NCBI GenBank assembly: GCA_902761755.1
Contig: CACWLP010000018.1
Span: 1 to 33,859, forward strand
DNA: 33,859 nucleotides
Direction of reading: 5' to 3'
Origin: an uncultured Eubacteriales bacterium
GTDB taxonomy: Bacteria > Bacillota > Clostridia > Christensenellales > Aristaeellaceae
The position numbers were made by a program, and so were the translations under genes. Of the stretch, positions 1 through 7,254 are shown piece after piece. The notes below the pieces were generated by a model. That model ran no database searches and was not told the DNA's origin. It worked only from the letters and a program-made list of their open reading frames with translations. Within the stretch, counting starts at the first letter, position 1. Every line of letters begins with the position of its first letter.

Positions 1-37
1 CTGCCCAGAAATGCCATTTTACAGAAAATTGATGTAC

Positions 38-98
38 CCATCGAAAGACTGCTTTAGCTGGCTTTCGATGGCAGGGTGTCGACTTTGTCGACACCCTG
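38..98. repeat. Two adjacent perfect inverted repeats
   Basis: Two hairpins stand side by side. The first has 10-base arms, CCATCGAAAG (38-47) and CTTTCGATGG (62-71). The second has 12-base arms, CAGGGTGTCGAC (72-83) and GTCGACACCCTG (87-98), around a TTT loop. Neither is followed directly by a T run, so they are not typical terminators. The arrangement resembles a dispersed intergenic palindromic element. Family membership cannot be shown from one copy. Confidence 0.6.
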
Positions 99-99
99 A

Positions 100-126
100 G
101 CGGCGCTTTGATAAACGCCGCCTTTT
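100..126 (+). terminator. Possible rho-independent terminator for an off-window gene
   Basis: Arms GCGGCG (100-105) and CGCCGC (116-121) enclose a 10-base loop and are followed by CTTTT. It would stop plus-strand transcription entering from the left edge. The stem is short, and it may simply be part of the neighbouring repeat cluster. Confidence 0.35.
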
Positions 127-186
127 GATCCATCCGGCTGTTCAGGAATTGCTTCTTCCTTTGCCGGACGGGCTCCTCTGCCCCGG

Positions 187-372
187 TCACGCCTGGGTTT
201 CCCGGTAGAATACGCCGATCATGGCGCCCACGCCGTCCCCGGGCGTGGTGATCTGCTGCAGCGTCCATCCCTCCGCTACGTACCGGTTGATGATGCCTTC
301 CGCCTGCTCCAGATCCTTTTCCCGGCTGAGCTTGATCCCTTTGTTCAGGTAAACCAGTTTGTATTCGATCAC
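187..372 (-). CDS. DUF4177 family small protein
   Basis: This 61-residue protein has the pattern of the DUF4177 family: an N-terminal strand (MIEYKLVYL), a central amphipathic helix (about 16-33), then a 'EGWTLQQITTPG' segment and a C-terminal strand (VGAMIGVFYRE). Family members are small cytoplasmic proteins of unknown biochemical role. The start is GTG at 370-372, chosen because GGGGAGGAAG lies just upstream on the minus strand at normal spacing. The start overlaps the stop codon of a possible frameshifted small reading frame (369-537), which suggests translational coupling. No clear promoter or terminator was found for it. Identification is by pattern and is fairly secure; the function is unknown. 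Confidence 0.75.
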   Translation of the reverse strand: MIEYKLVYLNKGIKLSREKDLEQAEGIINRYVAEGWTLQQITTPGDGVGAMIGVFYRETQA

Positions 373-537
373 GTTTCTTCCTCCCCACGCGGTATACCGC
401 GCCGTTTTATTGCTCGTTCTGCATCACGATCTGGCGGGTTTCCCGCCCCGCTCATCCCGTGGAGCAGCGGGCTGCCATCGGGCAGCTCTATGAAATTGTG
501 CCAGATATCGACGCCCTTGTCAATAGCGTTTCCCCAT
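369..537 (-). pseudogene. Possible frameshifted small gene upstream of the DUF4177 gene
   Basis: The minus-strand frame ending at 369 reads as GC3-rich, protein-like sequence (for example IWHNFIELPDGSPLLHG) and ends in TGA overlapping the GTG of the DUF4177 gene. It has no in-frame start. An ATG at 535-537, preceded by AAGGAG at good spacing, lies one base out of frame, at ATGGGGAAACGC. Removing one G from the GGGG run would give a 55-residue protein. This could be a real frameshift mutation, a sequencing or assembly error in the homopolymer, or chance. I do not recognise the product. Confidence 0.3.
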
Positions 538-702
538 GGGCGCTCTCTCCTTGTTTCCGCCCGGCGGCGGCTTTTTTGGGGATCCCGGAAAGGATATTCC
601 GCGGTGCGCAGGAACGGACAGGTTATCAAAGAGCCGCTGCGATTGACATTCAAATCCAAATGGGGTATGATGAAATCCGAGAAAACGAAAAGGAGAACCC
701 CC
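373..702. other. Intergenic stretch between divergent genes
   Basis: Apart from the possible frameshifted small frame (369-537) and the promoter at 643-671, this stretch shows only a small GGCGGG/CCCGCC hairpin at 433-447 and a GC-rich run near 560-580. I see no other gene or RNA in it. Confidence 0.5.
643..671 (+). promoter_or_regulatory. Sigma-A promoter of the DUF1858-yhaM operon
   Basis: TTGACA (643-648), a spacer of exactly 17 bases, and TATGAT (666-671) match the sigma-A consensus in 11 of 12 positions. It lies about 30 bases upstream of the ATG at 703. Confidence 0.85.
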
Positions 703-912
703 ATGATCAACACCATCGACAAAACCATGTCCATCGGCGACGTGCTCAATATCCACCGGGGCACCGCCCGTATTTTTCTGGAATTCGGCATGCACTGCCT
801 GGGCTGCCCCCACGCCGTGGCGGAAAGCATCGAGGACGCCTGCGCCGCCCACGGCGCCAACGCGGACGAATTGGTGCATCAGCTCAACGAATTCCTGGCG
901 GAAGCAAAATAA
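703..912 (+). CDS. DUF1858 domain protein with CxxC motif
   Basis: This 69-residue protein matches the DUF1858 pattern: 'TMSIGDVLN' near the N terminus, then 'EFGMHCLGCPHA' holding the paired cysteines C32 and C35, then a helical C terminus. The domain occurs alone in many anaerobes and as the N-terminal part of ScdA/RIC-type iron-sulfur repair proteins. A metal or redox role for the cysteines is inferred from that similarity and is not proven. The ATG at 703 is preceded by AAGGAG at 690-695 and a near-perfect promoter, so upstream in-frame extensions are discarded. It lies 21 bases before the yhaM-like gene and probably forms an operon with it. Confidence 0.85.
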   Translation: MINTIDKTMSIGDVLNIHRGTARIFLEFGMHCLGCPHAVAESIEDACAAHGANADELVHQLNEFLAEAK

Positions 913-933
913 GAAAAGAAACAGAGGGTATTT

Positions 934-1950
934 ATGCGTCAGCTGACCGTAGCTTCCCTGGCGAGGGATATGAAATTTGAAGGCTTCCTCCTGGTGCGTT
1001 CCGCCGAGCAGCGCACCTCCTCCAACGGCGGCAAATATCTGGATATGACGCTGTGCGACACCACGGGGGACATCAACTGCAAAATGTGGGACGGCACCGT
1101 GCAGCCCCCCAAGCAGGGCGGCGTGGTGAAGGTGCGGGGCACCGTGCAGGAATACAACGGCCGGCTGCAGATGCGCATCGAGCGCCTGCGCGATCCCGCC
1201 CCGGAGGACGACGTGGACCCCGCCCAGCTGATGCCCTGCGCCCCGGAAAAGCCCGAAAGCATGCTGGCGGAGATCCACCGCACCATCGACCGGATGCAGA
1301 CCCCGGAGCTGCAGAAGATCCTGCGGGAAATGATCCGCCTGTGCGGGGATCAGCTCAATTACTATCCAGCCGCCCAGCGGGTGCACCACGCAGAGCGCAG
1401 CGGGCTGCTGCACCACACCCTGTCCGTCCTCCGGGCGGCGGAAAAACTGCTGCCCCTGTATCCCTTCCTGGACGGGGATCTGCTGCGGGCCGGCTGCATC
1501 GCCCACGACCTGAGCAAGACCGTGGAATTCCTCTCCGACCAATCGGGCAATGTGGCCGATTATTCCGCCGAGGGCCAGCTGCTGGGCCATCTGGTGCACG
1601 GCGTGGTCCGGGTGCAGGAGGCCGCGAAAAACTGCGGCGTCACCGGGGAATACGTGTTGCTGCTTTCCCACATGGTCATCAGCCATCACGGCCAGCCGGA
1701 TCACGGCAGCCCCCGGCCGCCCATGTTCCCGGAGGCGGAAATGCTGCACCTGCTGGACGATATGGACGCCAAAATGAACGAAATGGAGGGCGTCATGCGC
1801 CGTACGCCGACGGGCGCTTTCTCCGAAAAGATCTGGTCTCTGGACCGGCGGCTTTACCATCCCCGCACCCGTACCGCGGAGCCGGAAACGGCGGCCGGGG
1901 CCGGGCCCTCCGCCCCCGACGGCCGCAGCACCTACGACGGGCTGCTGTAA
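934..1950 (+). CDS. yhaM: YhaM-type 3'-5' exoribonuclease (OB-fold + HD domain)
   Basis: The 338-residue protein has the two-domain layout of Bacillus YhaM: an N-terminal OB-type nucleic-acid-binding fold (about 15-85, with 'DMTLCDTTGDINCKMW') and an HD-type metal-dependent hydrolase domain (about 150-300). The HD residues are visible as H161 in 'LLHHTLSV', H191-D192 in 'CIAHDLSKT', the histidines of 'SHMVISHHG' (246-252) and D277 in 'LDDMDAK'. YhaM degrades RNA, and single-stranded DNA in vitro, from the 3' end in the cytoplasm. Its length is close to the usual 310-330 residues. The C-terminal 25 residues are Ala/Pro/Gly-rich and look like a disordered tail. The start is supported by AGAGGG just upstream. 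It is probably cotranscribed with the DUF1858 gene. Confidence 0.88.
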   Translation: MRQLTVASLARDMKFEGFLLVRSAEQRTSSNGGKYLDMTLCDTTGDINCKMWDGTVQPPKQGGVVKVRGTVQEYNGRLQMRIERLRDPAPEDDVDPAQLMPCAPEKPESMLAEIHRTIDRMQTPELQKILREMIRLCGDQLNYYPAAQRVHHAERSGLLHHTLSVLRAAEKLLPLYPFLDGDLLRAGCIAHDLSKTVEFLSDQSGNVADYSAEGQLLGHLVHGVVRVQEAAKNCGVTGEYVLLLSHMVISHHGQPDHGSPRPPMFPEAEMLHLLDDMDAKMNEMEGVMRRTPTGAFSEKIWSLDRRLYHPRTRTAEPETAAGAGPSAPDGRSTYDGLL

Positions 1951-1986
1951 ATTTATGAAAAGCCGCCGCGCAGCGCGGAAAAATGC

Positions 1987-2015
1987 TTGACGAAAGATGA
2001 AGAAACTGTTACAAT
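1987..2015 (+). promoter_or_regulatory. Sigma-A promoter of the lipoprotein gene
   Basis: TTGACG (1987-1992), a 17-base spacer and TACAAT (2010-2015) give 10 of 12 consensus matches. The leader to the ATG at 2095 is about 73 bases and ends in AAGGAGG. Confidence 0.8.
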
Positions 2016-2094
2016 AGTATAAACATCCCCGGACATTTTTTCGCATGCCTGTTTTGCGGATCCCGGCCGGGGCAATGCAAGGAGGTTTCTTCCG

Positions 2095-2886
2095 ATGAAA
2101 AAATCATTTTTGATATTGGCGCTGATCCTGGCCGCCGTACTGCTGGCCGGCTGCGGCGGAAACGACGAAACCTATCCGGAAGCGGCCGCTTCCCAGCCGC
2201 AGAAGGACCCCATGACCGTGGAAACGGCCACGGACGCGCCTGCGAAGGCCGATACCTCGCTGCCGGAGGGCTATGACCCGGCCTCCGAGGAGGACAGCGG
2301 CAATTTCGTTTCCGGCACGGCTTACGACACCATGGGCCGGCAGATTTACGCCGGCGCCACGCCCATGGCCCTGAATCCCGTGAATCTGCCCACCCCCACG
2401 CCCCGCCCCTCGCTGAAATTCACGTATGCGGACGCCAGTGCGGACAATCTGAAGCTGACCTTCCAGGCCCCGGTGGGCTGGCGCATGGACGTATCCGCGC
2501 CGGACACGCTGGTGCTGCAGGATCCCAATACCTACGATAACGTGAACGCCACCATGACGGTAAAGATCCTCTCCGTGCCTTCCACCTATAAACTGGCCGA
2601 CACGAAAACCGAAGTGAAAAACATGCTCAAGGAGATCGGACAGTATAACTACACCGAATGGAAGCCCACCGAACTGGCGGCCCGCACGCTGCTTCATAAG
2701 GACGGCTATTACGCCAACTACCGCGGCGTCCAGTACGACGGCACCATCGTTCGCGGCCGCGTGATGGTGGCCCTGCTGGATGGGAACCGCATCATCACCC
2801 TGCACATGTCCTGCCCCGCCGGATACAACGAAAGCTACATGAACGTGGTCAGCCAGTTCCGGGAGACCCTCAAACAGGTGCAGTAA
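2095..2886 (+). CDS. Secreted lipoprotein of unknown function
   Basis: This 263-residue protein begins with a lysine-bearing n-region, a hydrophobic stretch and the lipobox LAGC, so C20 should be lipidated and the protein held on the outer face of the membrane. Residues 22-70 are Ala/Glu/Pro/Asp-rich and probably disordered. Around 95-105 there is a proline/threonine linker (LPTPTPRPS). The C-terminal 155 residues form one alpha/beta domain ('FQAPVGWRMDVSAPDTLVLQ', then a strand-rich region) whose order resembles the PsbP/Mog1-like folds of small extracytoplasmic proteins. That resemblance is tentative. The start is supported by AAGGAGG upstream, and the gene has its own promoter and a strong terminator, so it is monocistronic. 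Confidence 0.8.
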   Translation: MKKSFLILALILAAVLLAGCGGNDETYPEAAASQPQKDPMTVETATDAPAKADTSLPEGYDPASEEDSGNFVSGTAYDTMGRQIYAGATPMALNPVNLPTPTPRPSLKFTYADASADNLKLTFQAPVGWRMDVSAPDTLVLQDPNTYDNVNATMTVKILSVPSTYKLADTKTEVKNMLKEIGQYNYTEWKPTELAARTLLHKDGYYANYRGVQYDGTIVRGRVMVALLDGNRIITLHMSCPAGYNESYMNVVSQFRETLKQVQ

Positions 2887-2902
2887 CATCATAAGAAAAC
2901 GC

Positions 2903-2936
2903 ATCGCCGCGGGCATACAGTCCGCGGCGATTTTTT
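2903..2936 (+). terminator. Rho-independent terminator of the lipoprotein gene
   Basis: Perfect 10-base arms ATCGCCGCGG (2903-2912) and CCGCGGCGAT (2922-2931) with a 9-base loop are followed by a run of six T. It lies between two convergent genes and may also slow transcription from the opposite side. Confidence 0.92.
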
Positions 2937-2952
2937 ACTGTGTTTTTCTGCT

Positions 2953-4842
2953 TTATCTGGGCCTTTTCCCTTCGGCGGCCTTATGCCGGTTCTTGATTTC
3001 GTACATCTGGGCATCGGCGGCCTGCATGCATTCCTCCAGGGTCTTTTCGTTCCCCAGGCCGGCGGCGGCCACGCCGATGCTCATGCGCAGGCGGTAGGGC
3101 ACGGTTTCGCTGAACGCGTCCACATCCGCCAGGATGCGCTGCCGCAGCTCCGTTTCCGCGCCGGAGGCGATCACCAGGAATTCGTCCCCGCCGTAGCGCA
3201 TGATGAAATCCCGGGGGCCGCAGGCGTTCTGCAGGATCCGGGCGGCGGCGCACAGGGCGGCGTCCCCGCTTTCGTGGCTGAACTGATCGTTGATATCCTT
3301 CATGTCGTCCATGTCGATAAAGAGCACCTGCACGCCCTTTTCTTCCCGGCAGAATACATTGAACAGATTCTCCCCGAACCGTTTCAGCCCGAAGCGGTTG
3401 AACAGCCCCGTCAGCGGATCCCGGACGTACAGATCGTCCAGCACCTCGTTCAGGTTCCGCAGCAGGCACTTCTTGCGCACGTTTTCAATGGCAATTTCCA
3501 GGAAGCTGAAGATGCTCTCGTGCAGGTTCAGCTTCGCTGCTTCGCTGATGCCCTGCATGACCAGGTAGCCGATGGAGTAAGTGTTGTAATGCAGGGGATA
3601 AAAGACCCAGAAGCGTTCCCTGCGCATCAGCTCCCGGGGCAGCAGCTCCAGGGTGGAGAAGCGGGCGTACTGGTTTTTGCCATCCAGCTGATAGCCGCTG
3701 TTTCCCCGGGTGGCCAGGATCATTTCGCTGCCGAAGGATTCGGAATCGTGCTGCCAGTTCTTTTTCTCATAATTGTCGAAATAGTAATCGTTGACGCACA
3801 GGTACACCCCATCGCAGCCGAAAATCCTTTCGTTTTTCTCCACGATCCGCATCAGCTCCGGCAGGTTCGCCGCCTCGAACATTTCCTGGGCCATCTGGTC
3901 CTGCATGATATAGAAATTTTTGAGGAAACGGGTCTGATGGAAATACTTGTTGCGCACGTATTCCGGCGTGGTTTTCTCCCTGCAGCCGCAGGATTCGGAG
4001 CATACGATGCCGTGGCCAAATATGACGTGATCCCGCGTTTCCTTGCCGGTGATCAGGCCCATCAGCATTTCCATGGCCGCATAGTTCAGCGCCTCGTTAT
4101 CCCGCTTGACGGTGGACAGGCGGGGGCTGGAAAGCTCCGCGCTGGTAAGGTTGTCAAAGCCGGTGACGATCACTTCCTTGGGGATGCGCACGCCGTTCCT
4201 TTCCAGCGTTTCCAGGATGCCCAGGGCCATATCGTCGTTGGCGCAGATGAAGGCGTCCGGCAGCGGCTTCCCTTCCCGGATCCATTCCTCGGCGACGCGG
4301 TTGCCGTCGCTGGTGCGCCAGGTGCAGGGGATCACCGTCACGTTCCCGGAATCCACGCCGTTGCTCCTGCAGGCGTCGAGAAAGCCGTCCAGCCGCTGCT
4401 GCGCTTCGACGCAGCCGTTGTCCATGATGCCCGTCAGGTATACCAGACGCCGGGCGCCGTGGACGCGGATCACGTGGTCCGCGATCTCCCGCTGCGCCTT
4501 CTGGTTGTCAATGCCGATCAGGGCGCAGCCCTCGATGGGGCAGTCCACGCTCACCGCCGGGATTCCGGCCTCCCGCACCCGCCGGGCGATCTCCTCCCGG
4601 GCGGCATTGAGCACCACCTGGTTGCCCTGGATCAGCGCGCCGTCGAACTGGCTCAGATCCGCCAGGTTGAAAATCGCGTATTCGCTGCGGCTGTTGTCGT
4701 TTTCCACGTCCTTGCCGAAGCAGTCGAACACGCACAGCTGCACATTTTCATGCTCGTCCACATACTGCTTGAGCCCGTGCAGCGTGCTTTCCACCAGTTC
4801 GTAATTCCAGTCCGCCGTAAAGAATGCGATCCGATAATTCAT
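2953..4842 (-). CDS. LacI-type sensor / GAF-like / GGDEF diguanylate cyclase
   Basis: A 629-residue protein with three parts. Residues 1-285 read as a LacI/GalR-type ligand-binding domain ('ALIQGNQV', 'VSVDCPIEG', 'FICANDDMALGILETL', 'VIVTGFDN') but without the usual N-terminal helix-turn-helix. Residues about 300-460 look GAF-like. Residues about 470-620 are a GGDEF domain with 'DPLTGLFNRFG' (475-485), metal-binding 'FIDMDDMKDIND' and an intact GGDEF motif (551-555). It should make cyclic di-GMP in the cytoplasm in response to a small ligand, probably a sugar. There is no signal peptide or membrane segment. The inhibitory I-site (RxxD five residues before GGDEF) is absent, since the positions read GPRD. 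A cysteine cluster, CSESCGC (281-287), marks the domain junction. It is a lone gene with its own promoter. Confidence 0.88.
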   Translation of the reverse strand: MNYRIAFFTADWNYELVESTLHGLKQYVDEHENVQLCVFDCFGKDVENDNSRSEYAIFNLADLSQFDGALIQGNQVVLNAAREEIARRVREAGIPAVSVDCPIEGCALIGIDNQKAQREIADHVIRVHGARRLVYLTGIMDNGCVEAQQRLDGFLDACRSNGVDSGNVTVIPCTWRTSDGNRVAEEWIREGKPLPDAFICANDDMALGILETLERNGVRIPKEVIVTGFDNLTSAELSSPRLSTVKRDNEALNYAAMEMLMGLITGKETRDHVIFGHGIVCSESCGCREKTTPEYVRNKYFHQTRFLKNFYIMQDQMAQEMFEAANLPELMRIVEKNERIFGCDGVYLCVNDYYFDNYEKKNWQHDSESFGSEMILATRGNSGYQLDGKNQYARFSTLELLPRELMRRERFWVFYPLHYNTYSIGYLVMQGISEAAKLNLHESIFSFLEIAIENVRKKCLLRNLNEVLDDLYVRDPLTGLFNRFGLKRFGENLFNVFCREEKGVQVLFIDMDDMKDINDQFSHESGDAALCAAARILQNACGPRDFIMRYGGDEFLVIASGAETELRQRILADVDAFSETVPYRLRMSIGVAAAGLGNEKTLEECMQAADAQMYEIKNRHKAAEGKRPR

Positions 4843-4940
4843 TCTTTTCCGCTCCCGATGCGTCGTTGTGCCGAAAAAACGTACCGCCGCGTTCCCGCCG
4901 CGGCAGACGATGCTGATTATTGATTGTGTGATACCGATTT

Positions 4941-4969
4941 ATTATAGCATTCTTTTTCCGTGTTTTCTA
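4941..4969 (-). promoter_or_regulatory. Extended -10 promoter of the GGDEF gene
   Basis: On the minus strand TAGAAA (4964-4969), a 17-base spacer and a perfect TATAAT (4941-4946) are preceded by TG one base upstream (TGCTATAAT), an extended -10. The leader to the ATG at 4842 is about 90 bases. Confidence 0.65.
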
Positions 4970-4992
4970 CCCCTTTTTCTTATTTTTTCCAT

Positions 4993-5020
4993 AAAAAAAC
5001 CGCCGGAGCAAAGCCGGCGG
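4993..5020 (-). terminator. Rho-independent terminator after tpiA
   Basis: On the minus strand, arms CCGCCGG and CCGGCGG (5014-5020 and 5000-5006) with a 7-base loop are followed by seven T. It closes the cggR-pgk-tpiA operon just past the tpiA stop codon. Confidence 0.92.
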
Positions 5021-5036
5021 CACTTGTGAAAACGGA

Positions 5037-5789
5037 TTATTTGTCGTAATTGACCACCAGGGAGAAATCCGGCGCCTTCAGGGACGCGCCGCCGATGAGG
5101 CCGCCGTCGATTTCCGGCTGCGCCATGAGGCCCTTGACGTTCTTGGGGTTCATGCTGCCGCCGTACTGGATGCGCACCGCGTTGGCCACGCGCTTGCCGT
5201 ATTTCCGGGCGATGGCGGCGCGGATGACGCCGATGGTCTCGTTGGCCTGCTCGTCGGTGGCGGTCAGGCCGGTGCCGATGGCCCATACGGGCTCGTAGGC
5301 GATGACCAGCTTGCTGATCTCCTTGTCCGTCAGACCGTTCAGGGCGATCAGGGTCTGGTATTCAACCAGGGCGTTGGTATAGCCCGCTTCCCGCTCTTCC
5401 TTGCGCTCGCCCACGCAGATGATGGGGATCAGGCCCGCCTTCACGGCGGCCAGGGTGCGCAGGTTCACGGTGGCGTCGGTTTCGCCGAAGTACTGGCGGC
5501 GTTCGCTGTGGCCGATGATCACGTATTCGGCGCCGGCTTCCTTCAGCATGGCGGCGGACAGTTCGCCCGTGTACGCGCCGCTTTCCTTGAAGTGCACGTT
5601 CTGGGCGCCCAGATGGATGTTGCTGCCCTTGATCTCCTGCTTCACGGCGTACAGATCCACCGCGGGCACGCAGACCACCACCGTGGCGTTGGCTTCCTTC
5701 ACCAGGGGCTTGAGTTCTTTCACAAGTTCCTTGGCTTCCGAGGGGGTCTTGTTCATTTTCCAGTTGCCGGCAATGATGGGTTTACGCAT
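5037..5789 (-). CDS. tpiA: Triosephosphate isomerase
   Basis: This 250-residue enzyme interconverts glyceraldehyde-3-phosphate and dihydroxyacetone phosphate in glycolysis. All hallmark residues are present: N9 and K11 in 'AGNWKMN', H94 in 'IIGHSERR', and the catalytic E166 in 'VIAYEPVWAIGTG'. Length is typical of the family. I chose the ATG at 5787-5789 because AGAGGTG lies six bases upstream. An in-frame GTG nine bases earlier (5798) overlaps that ribosome binding site and is unlikely. It is the last gene of the cggR-pgk-tpiA operon. A 185-base gap containing a long hairpin separates it from pgk, so the two may be expressed at different levels. Confidence 0.97.
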   Translation of the reverse strand: MRKPIIAGNWKMNKTPSEAKELVKELKPLVKEANATVVVCVPAVDLYAVKQEIKGSNIHLGAQNVHFKESGAYTGELSAAMLKEAGAEYVIIGHSERRQYFGETDATVNLRTLAAVKAGLIPIICVGERKEEREAGYTNALVEYQTLIALNGLTDKEISKLVIAYEPVWAIGTGLTATDEQANETIGVIRAAIARKYGKRVANAVRIQYGGSMNPKNVKGLMAQPEIDGGLIGGASLKAPDFSLVVNYDK

Positions 5790-5892
5790 AAGAAGCACCT
5801 CTTATTATTTTATCGTTTTTTACCCTCCCAAAAACCCGCTCAGGGATCTTGCCGGGGGCAATAGGCTTGCAGAACAAATACCTGTTTTCCCC

Positions 5893-5954
5893 TGCCGGCT
5901 TTCTTGGGGAGGGTGCGGGAACCCTTTCTTTCCCCTGAAAGAAAGGGTTCCCGC
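5893..5954. repeat. Two-hairpin palindromic element between pgk and tpiA
   Basis: The main hairpin has perfect 18-base arms (5915-5932 and 5937-5954) around the loop CCCT. A smaller CCCC/GGGG stem-loop with CTTTCTT in its loop lies just upstream. The same order of a small and a long hairpin, with similar flanking bases, is seen at 31037-31112. In a transcribed gap it may act as a processing or stability element, or a partial attenuator between pgk and tpiA. Confidence 0.7.
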
Positions 5955-5974
5955 CGTTCCTTTCCTCGTTCCTC

Positions 5975-7186
5975 TTATTTCTCGTCCAGGGCCGCGACGC
6001 CGGGAAGGGTCTTGCCTTCCAGATATTCCAGGGACGCGCCGCCGCCGGTGGAGATATGGGTCATCTTATCGGCCAGGCCCATCTTTTCCACGGCCGCCGC
6101 GCTGTCGCCGCCGCCGATGATGGTGACCGCGTCGCTGTCCGCCATGGCCTGGGCCACGGCCAGGGTGCCCTTGGCCAGGGTGGGGTTCTCAAACACGCCC
6201 ATGGGGCCGTTCCACACCACGGTCTTGGCAGCCTTCACCGCTTCGCCGAAAAGCGCGGCGGTCTTGGGCCCGATGTCGCAGCCTTCCATATCCGCGGGGA
6301 TATTGTCGGCGTCCACCACCAGGGTGTCAATTTCCGCGTCGATGGGATCGGGGAAGGCTTTCACGCACACGGTGTCGATGGGCAGCAGGAGCTTTACGCC
6401 CTTTTCCTGGGCCTTCTTCATCATGTCCTTGCAGTAGTCGATCTTGCTTTCATCCAGCAGGCTGTGGCCGATTTCCTTGCCCTGGGCCTTGAGGAAGGTG
6501 AAGGCCATGCCGCCGCCGATGATCAGGGTATCCACCTTTTCCAGCAGGTTGTTGATCACGTTCAGCTTGTCTTCGATCTTGGCGCCGCCCAGCACGGCCA
6601 CGAAGGGCCGGTCCGCGTTCTCCAGGGCCTTGCCCATGACGGAGAGCTCTTTGCCGATCAGGTAGCCCGCCACGTTGGGGGAGGTGAACTTCGTCACGCC
6701 CTCGGTGGAGCAGTGGGCGCGGTGGCAGGAGCCGAAAGCGTCGTCCACATAGCAGTCCGCCAGGGAAGCCAGCTCCTTGGAGAAGGCTTCTTCATTCTTG
6801 GTTTCTTCCTTGCGGAAGCGGGTGTTCTGCAGCAGCACCACGTCGCCGTCCTTCATAGCGGCAACGGCGGCTTTCGCCTGCTCGCCCACCACGTTATCGT
6901 CGTTGGCGAAGACAACCGGCTGGCCCAGCAGCTCGCTCAGCCGCACGGCAGCGGGCGCCAGGGAGAACTTTTCTTCCGGCCCGTTCTTGGGCTTGCCCAG
7001 ATGGCTGCACAGGATCACTCTGCCGCCGTCCTTCACCAGCTTCTGGATGGTGGGCAGGGCCGCCTTGATGCGCTTGTCGTTGGTGATTTTGCCGTCCTTC
7101 ATGGGCACGTTGAAGTCCACCCGGACCAGGACGCGCTTGCCTTTCACGCTGATGTCGTCGATGGTTTTCTTGTTCAGGTCGCTCAT
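5975..7186 (-). CDS. pgk: Phosphoglycerate kinase
   Basis: This 403-residue monomeric glycolytic enzyme transfers phosphate from 1,3-bisphosphoglycerate to ADP. Visible signatures are the N-terminal substrate loop '[14 protein letters not shown]' (about 19-32), 'SHLGKPK' (about 62-68), the hinge and nucleotide site 'WNGPMGVFE' and the ATP-binding '[15 protein letters not shown]' near the C terminus. Length is normal for bacterial Pgk. An AAGGAG lies about ten bases before the ATG. It lies directly behind cggR and ahead of tpiA on the same strand. The gapA gene, which normally sits between cggR and pgk in Firmicutes, is absent here. Confidence 0.97.
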   Translation of the reverse strand: MSDLNKKTIDDISVKGKRVLVRVDFNVPMKDGKITNDKRIKAALPTIQKLVKDGGRVILCSHLGKPKNGPEEKFSLAPAAVRLSELLGQPVVFANDDNVVGEQAKAAVAAMKDGDVVLLQNTRFRKEETKNEEAFSKELASLADCYVDDAFGSCHRAHCSTEGVTKFTSPNVAGYLIGKELSVMGKALENADRPFVAVLGGAKIEDKLNVINNLLEKVDTLIIGGGMAFTFLKAQGKEIGHSLLDESKIDYCKDMMKKAQEKGVKLLLPIDTVCVKAFPDPIDAEIDTLVVDADNIPADMEGCDIGPKTAALFGEAVKAAKTVVWNGPMGVFENPTLAKGTLAVAQAMADSDAVTIIGGGDSAAAVEKMGLADKMTHISTGGGASLEYLEGKTLPGVAALDEK

Positions 7187-7228
7187 GGTTTATGCACTCC
7201 TTTTTTCATAATGGGTCCGCGTTGTATG

Positions 7229-7250
7229 CCAAGGCCCCTCCGGGCCGTGG
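7229..7250 (-). promoter_or_regulatory. Stem-loop between cggR and pgk
   Basis: CCAAGGCCC (7229-7237) pairs with GGGCCGTGG (7242-7250) with one mismatch, immediately after the cggR stop codon on the transcribed strand. No T run follows, so it is probably not a terminator. In Bacillus subtilis the cggR-gapA transcript is cut near the end of cggR, and a stem-loop protects the downstream message. A similar role here is inferred from position only. Confidence 0.45.
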
Positions 7251-7254
7251 TACC

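Noticed and set aside
433-447. GGCGGG/CCCGCC hairpin as a terminator
   Set aside because: There is no T run on either side, and it lies inside the possible frameshifted small gene.
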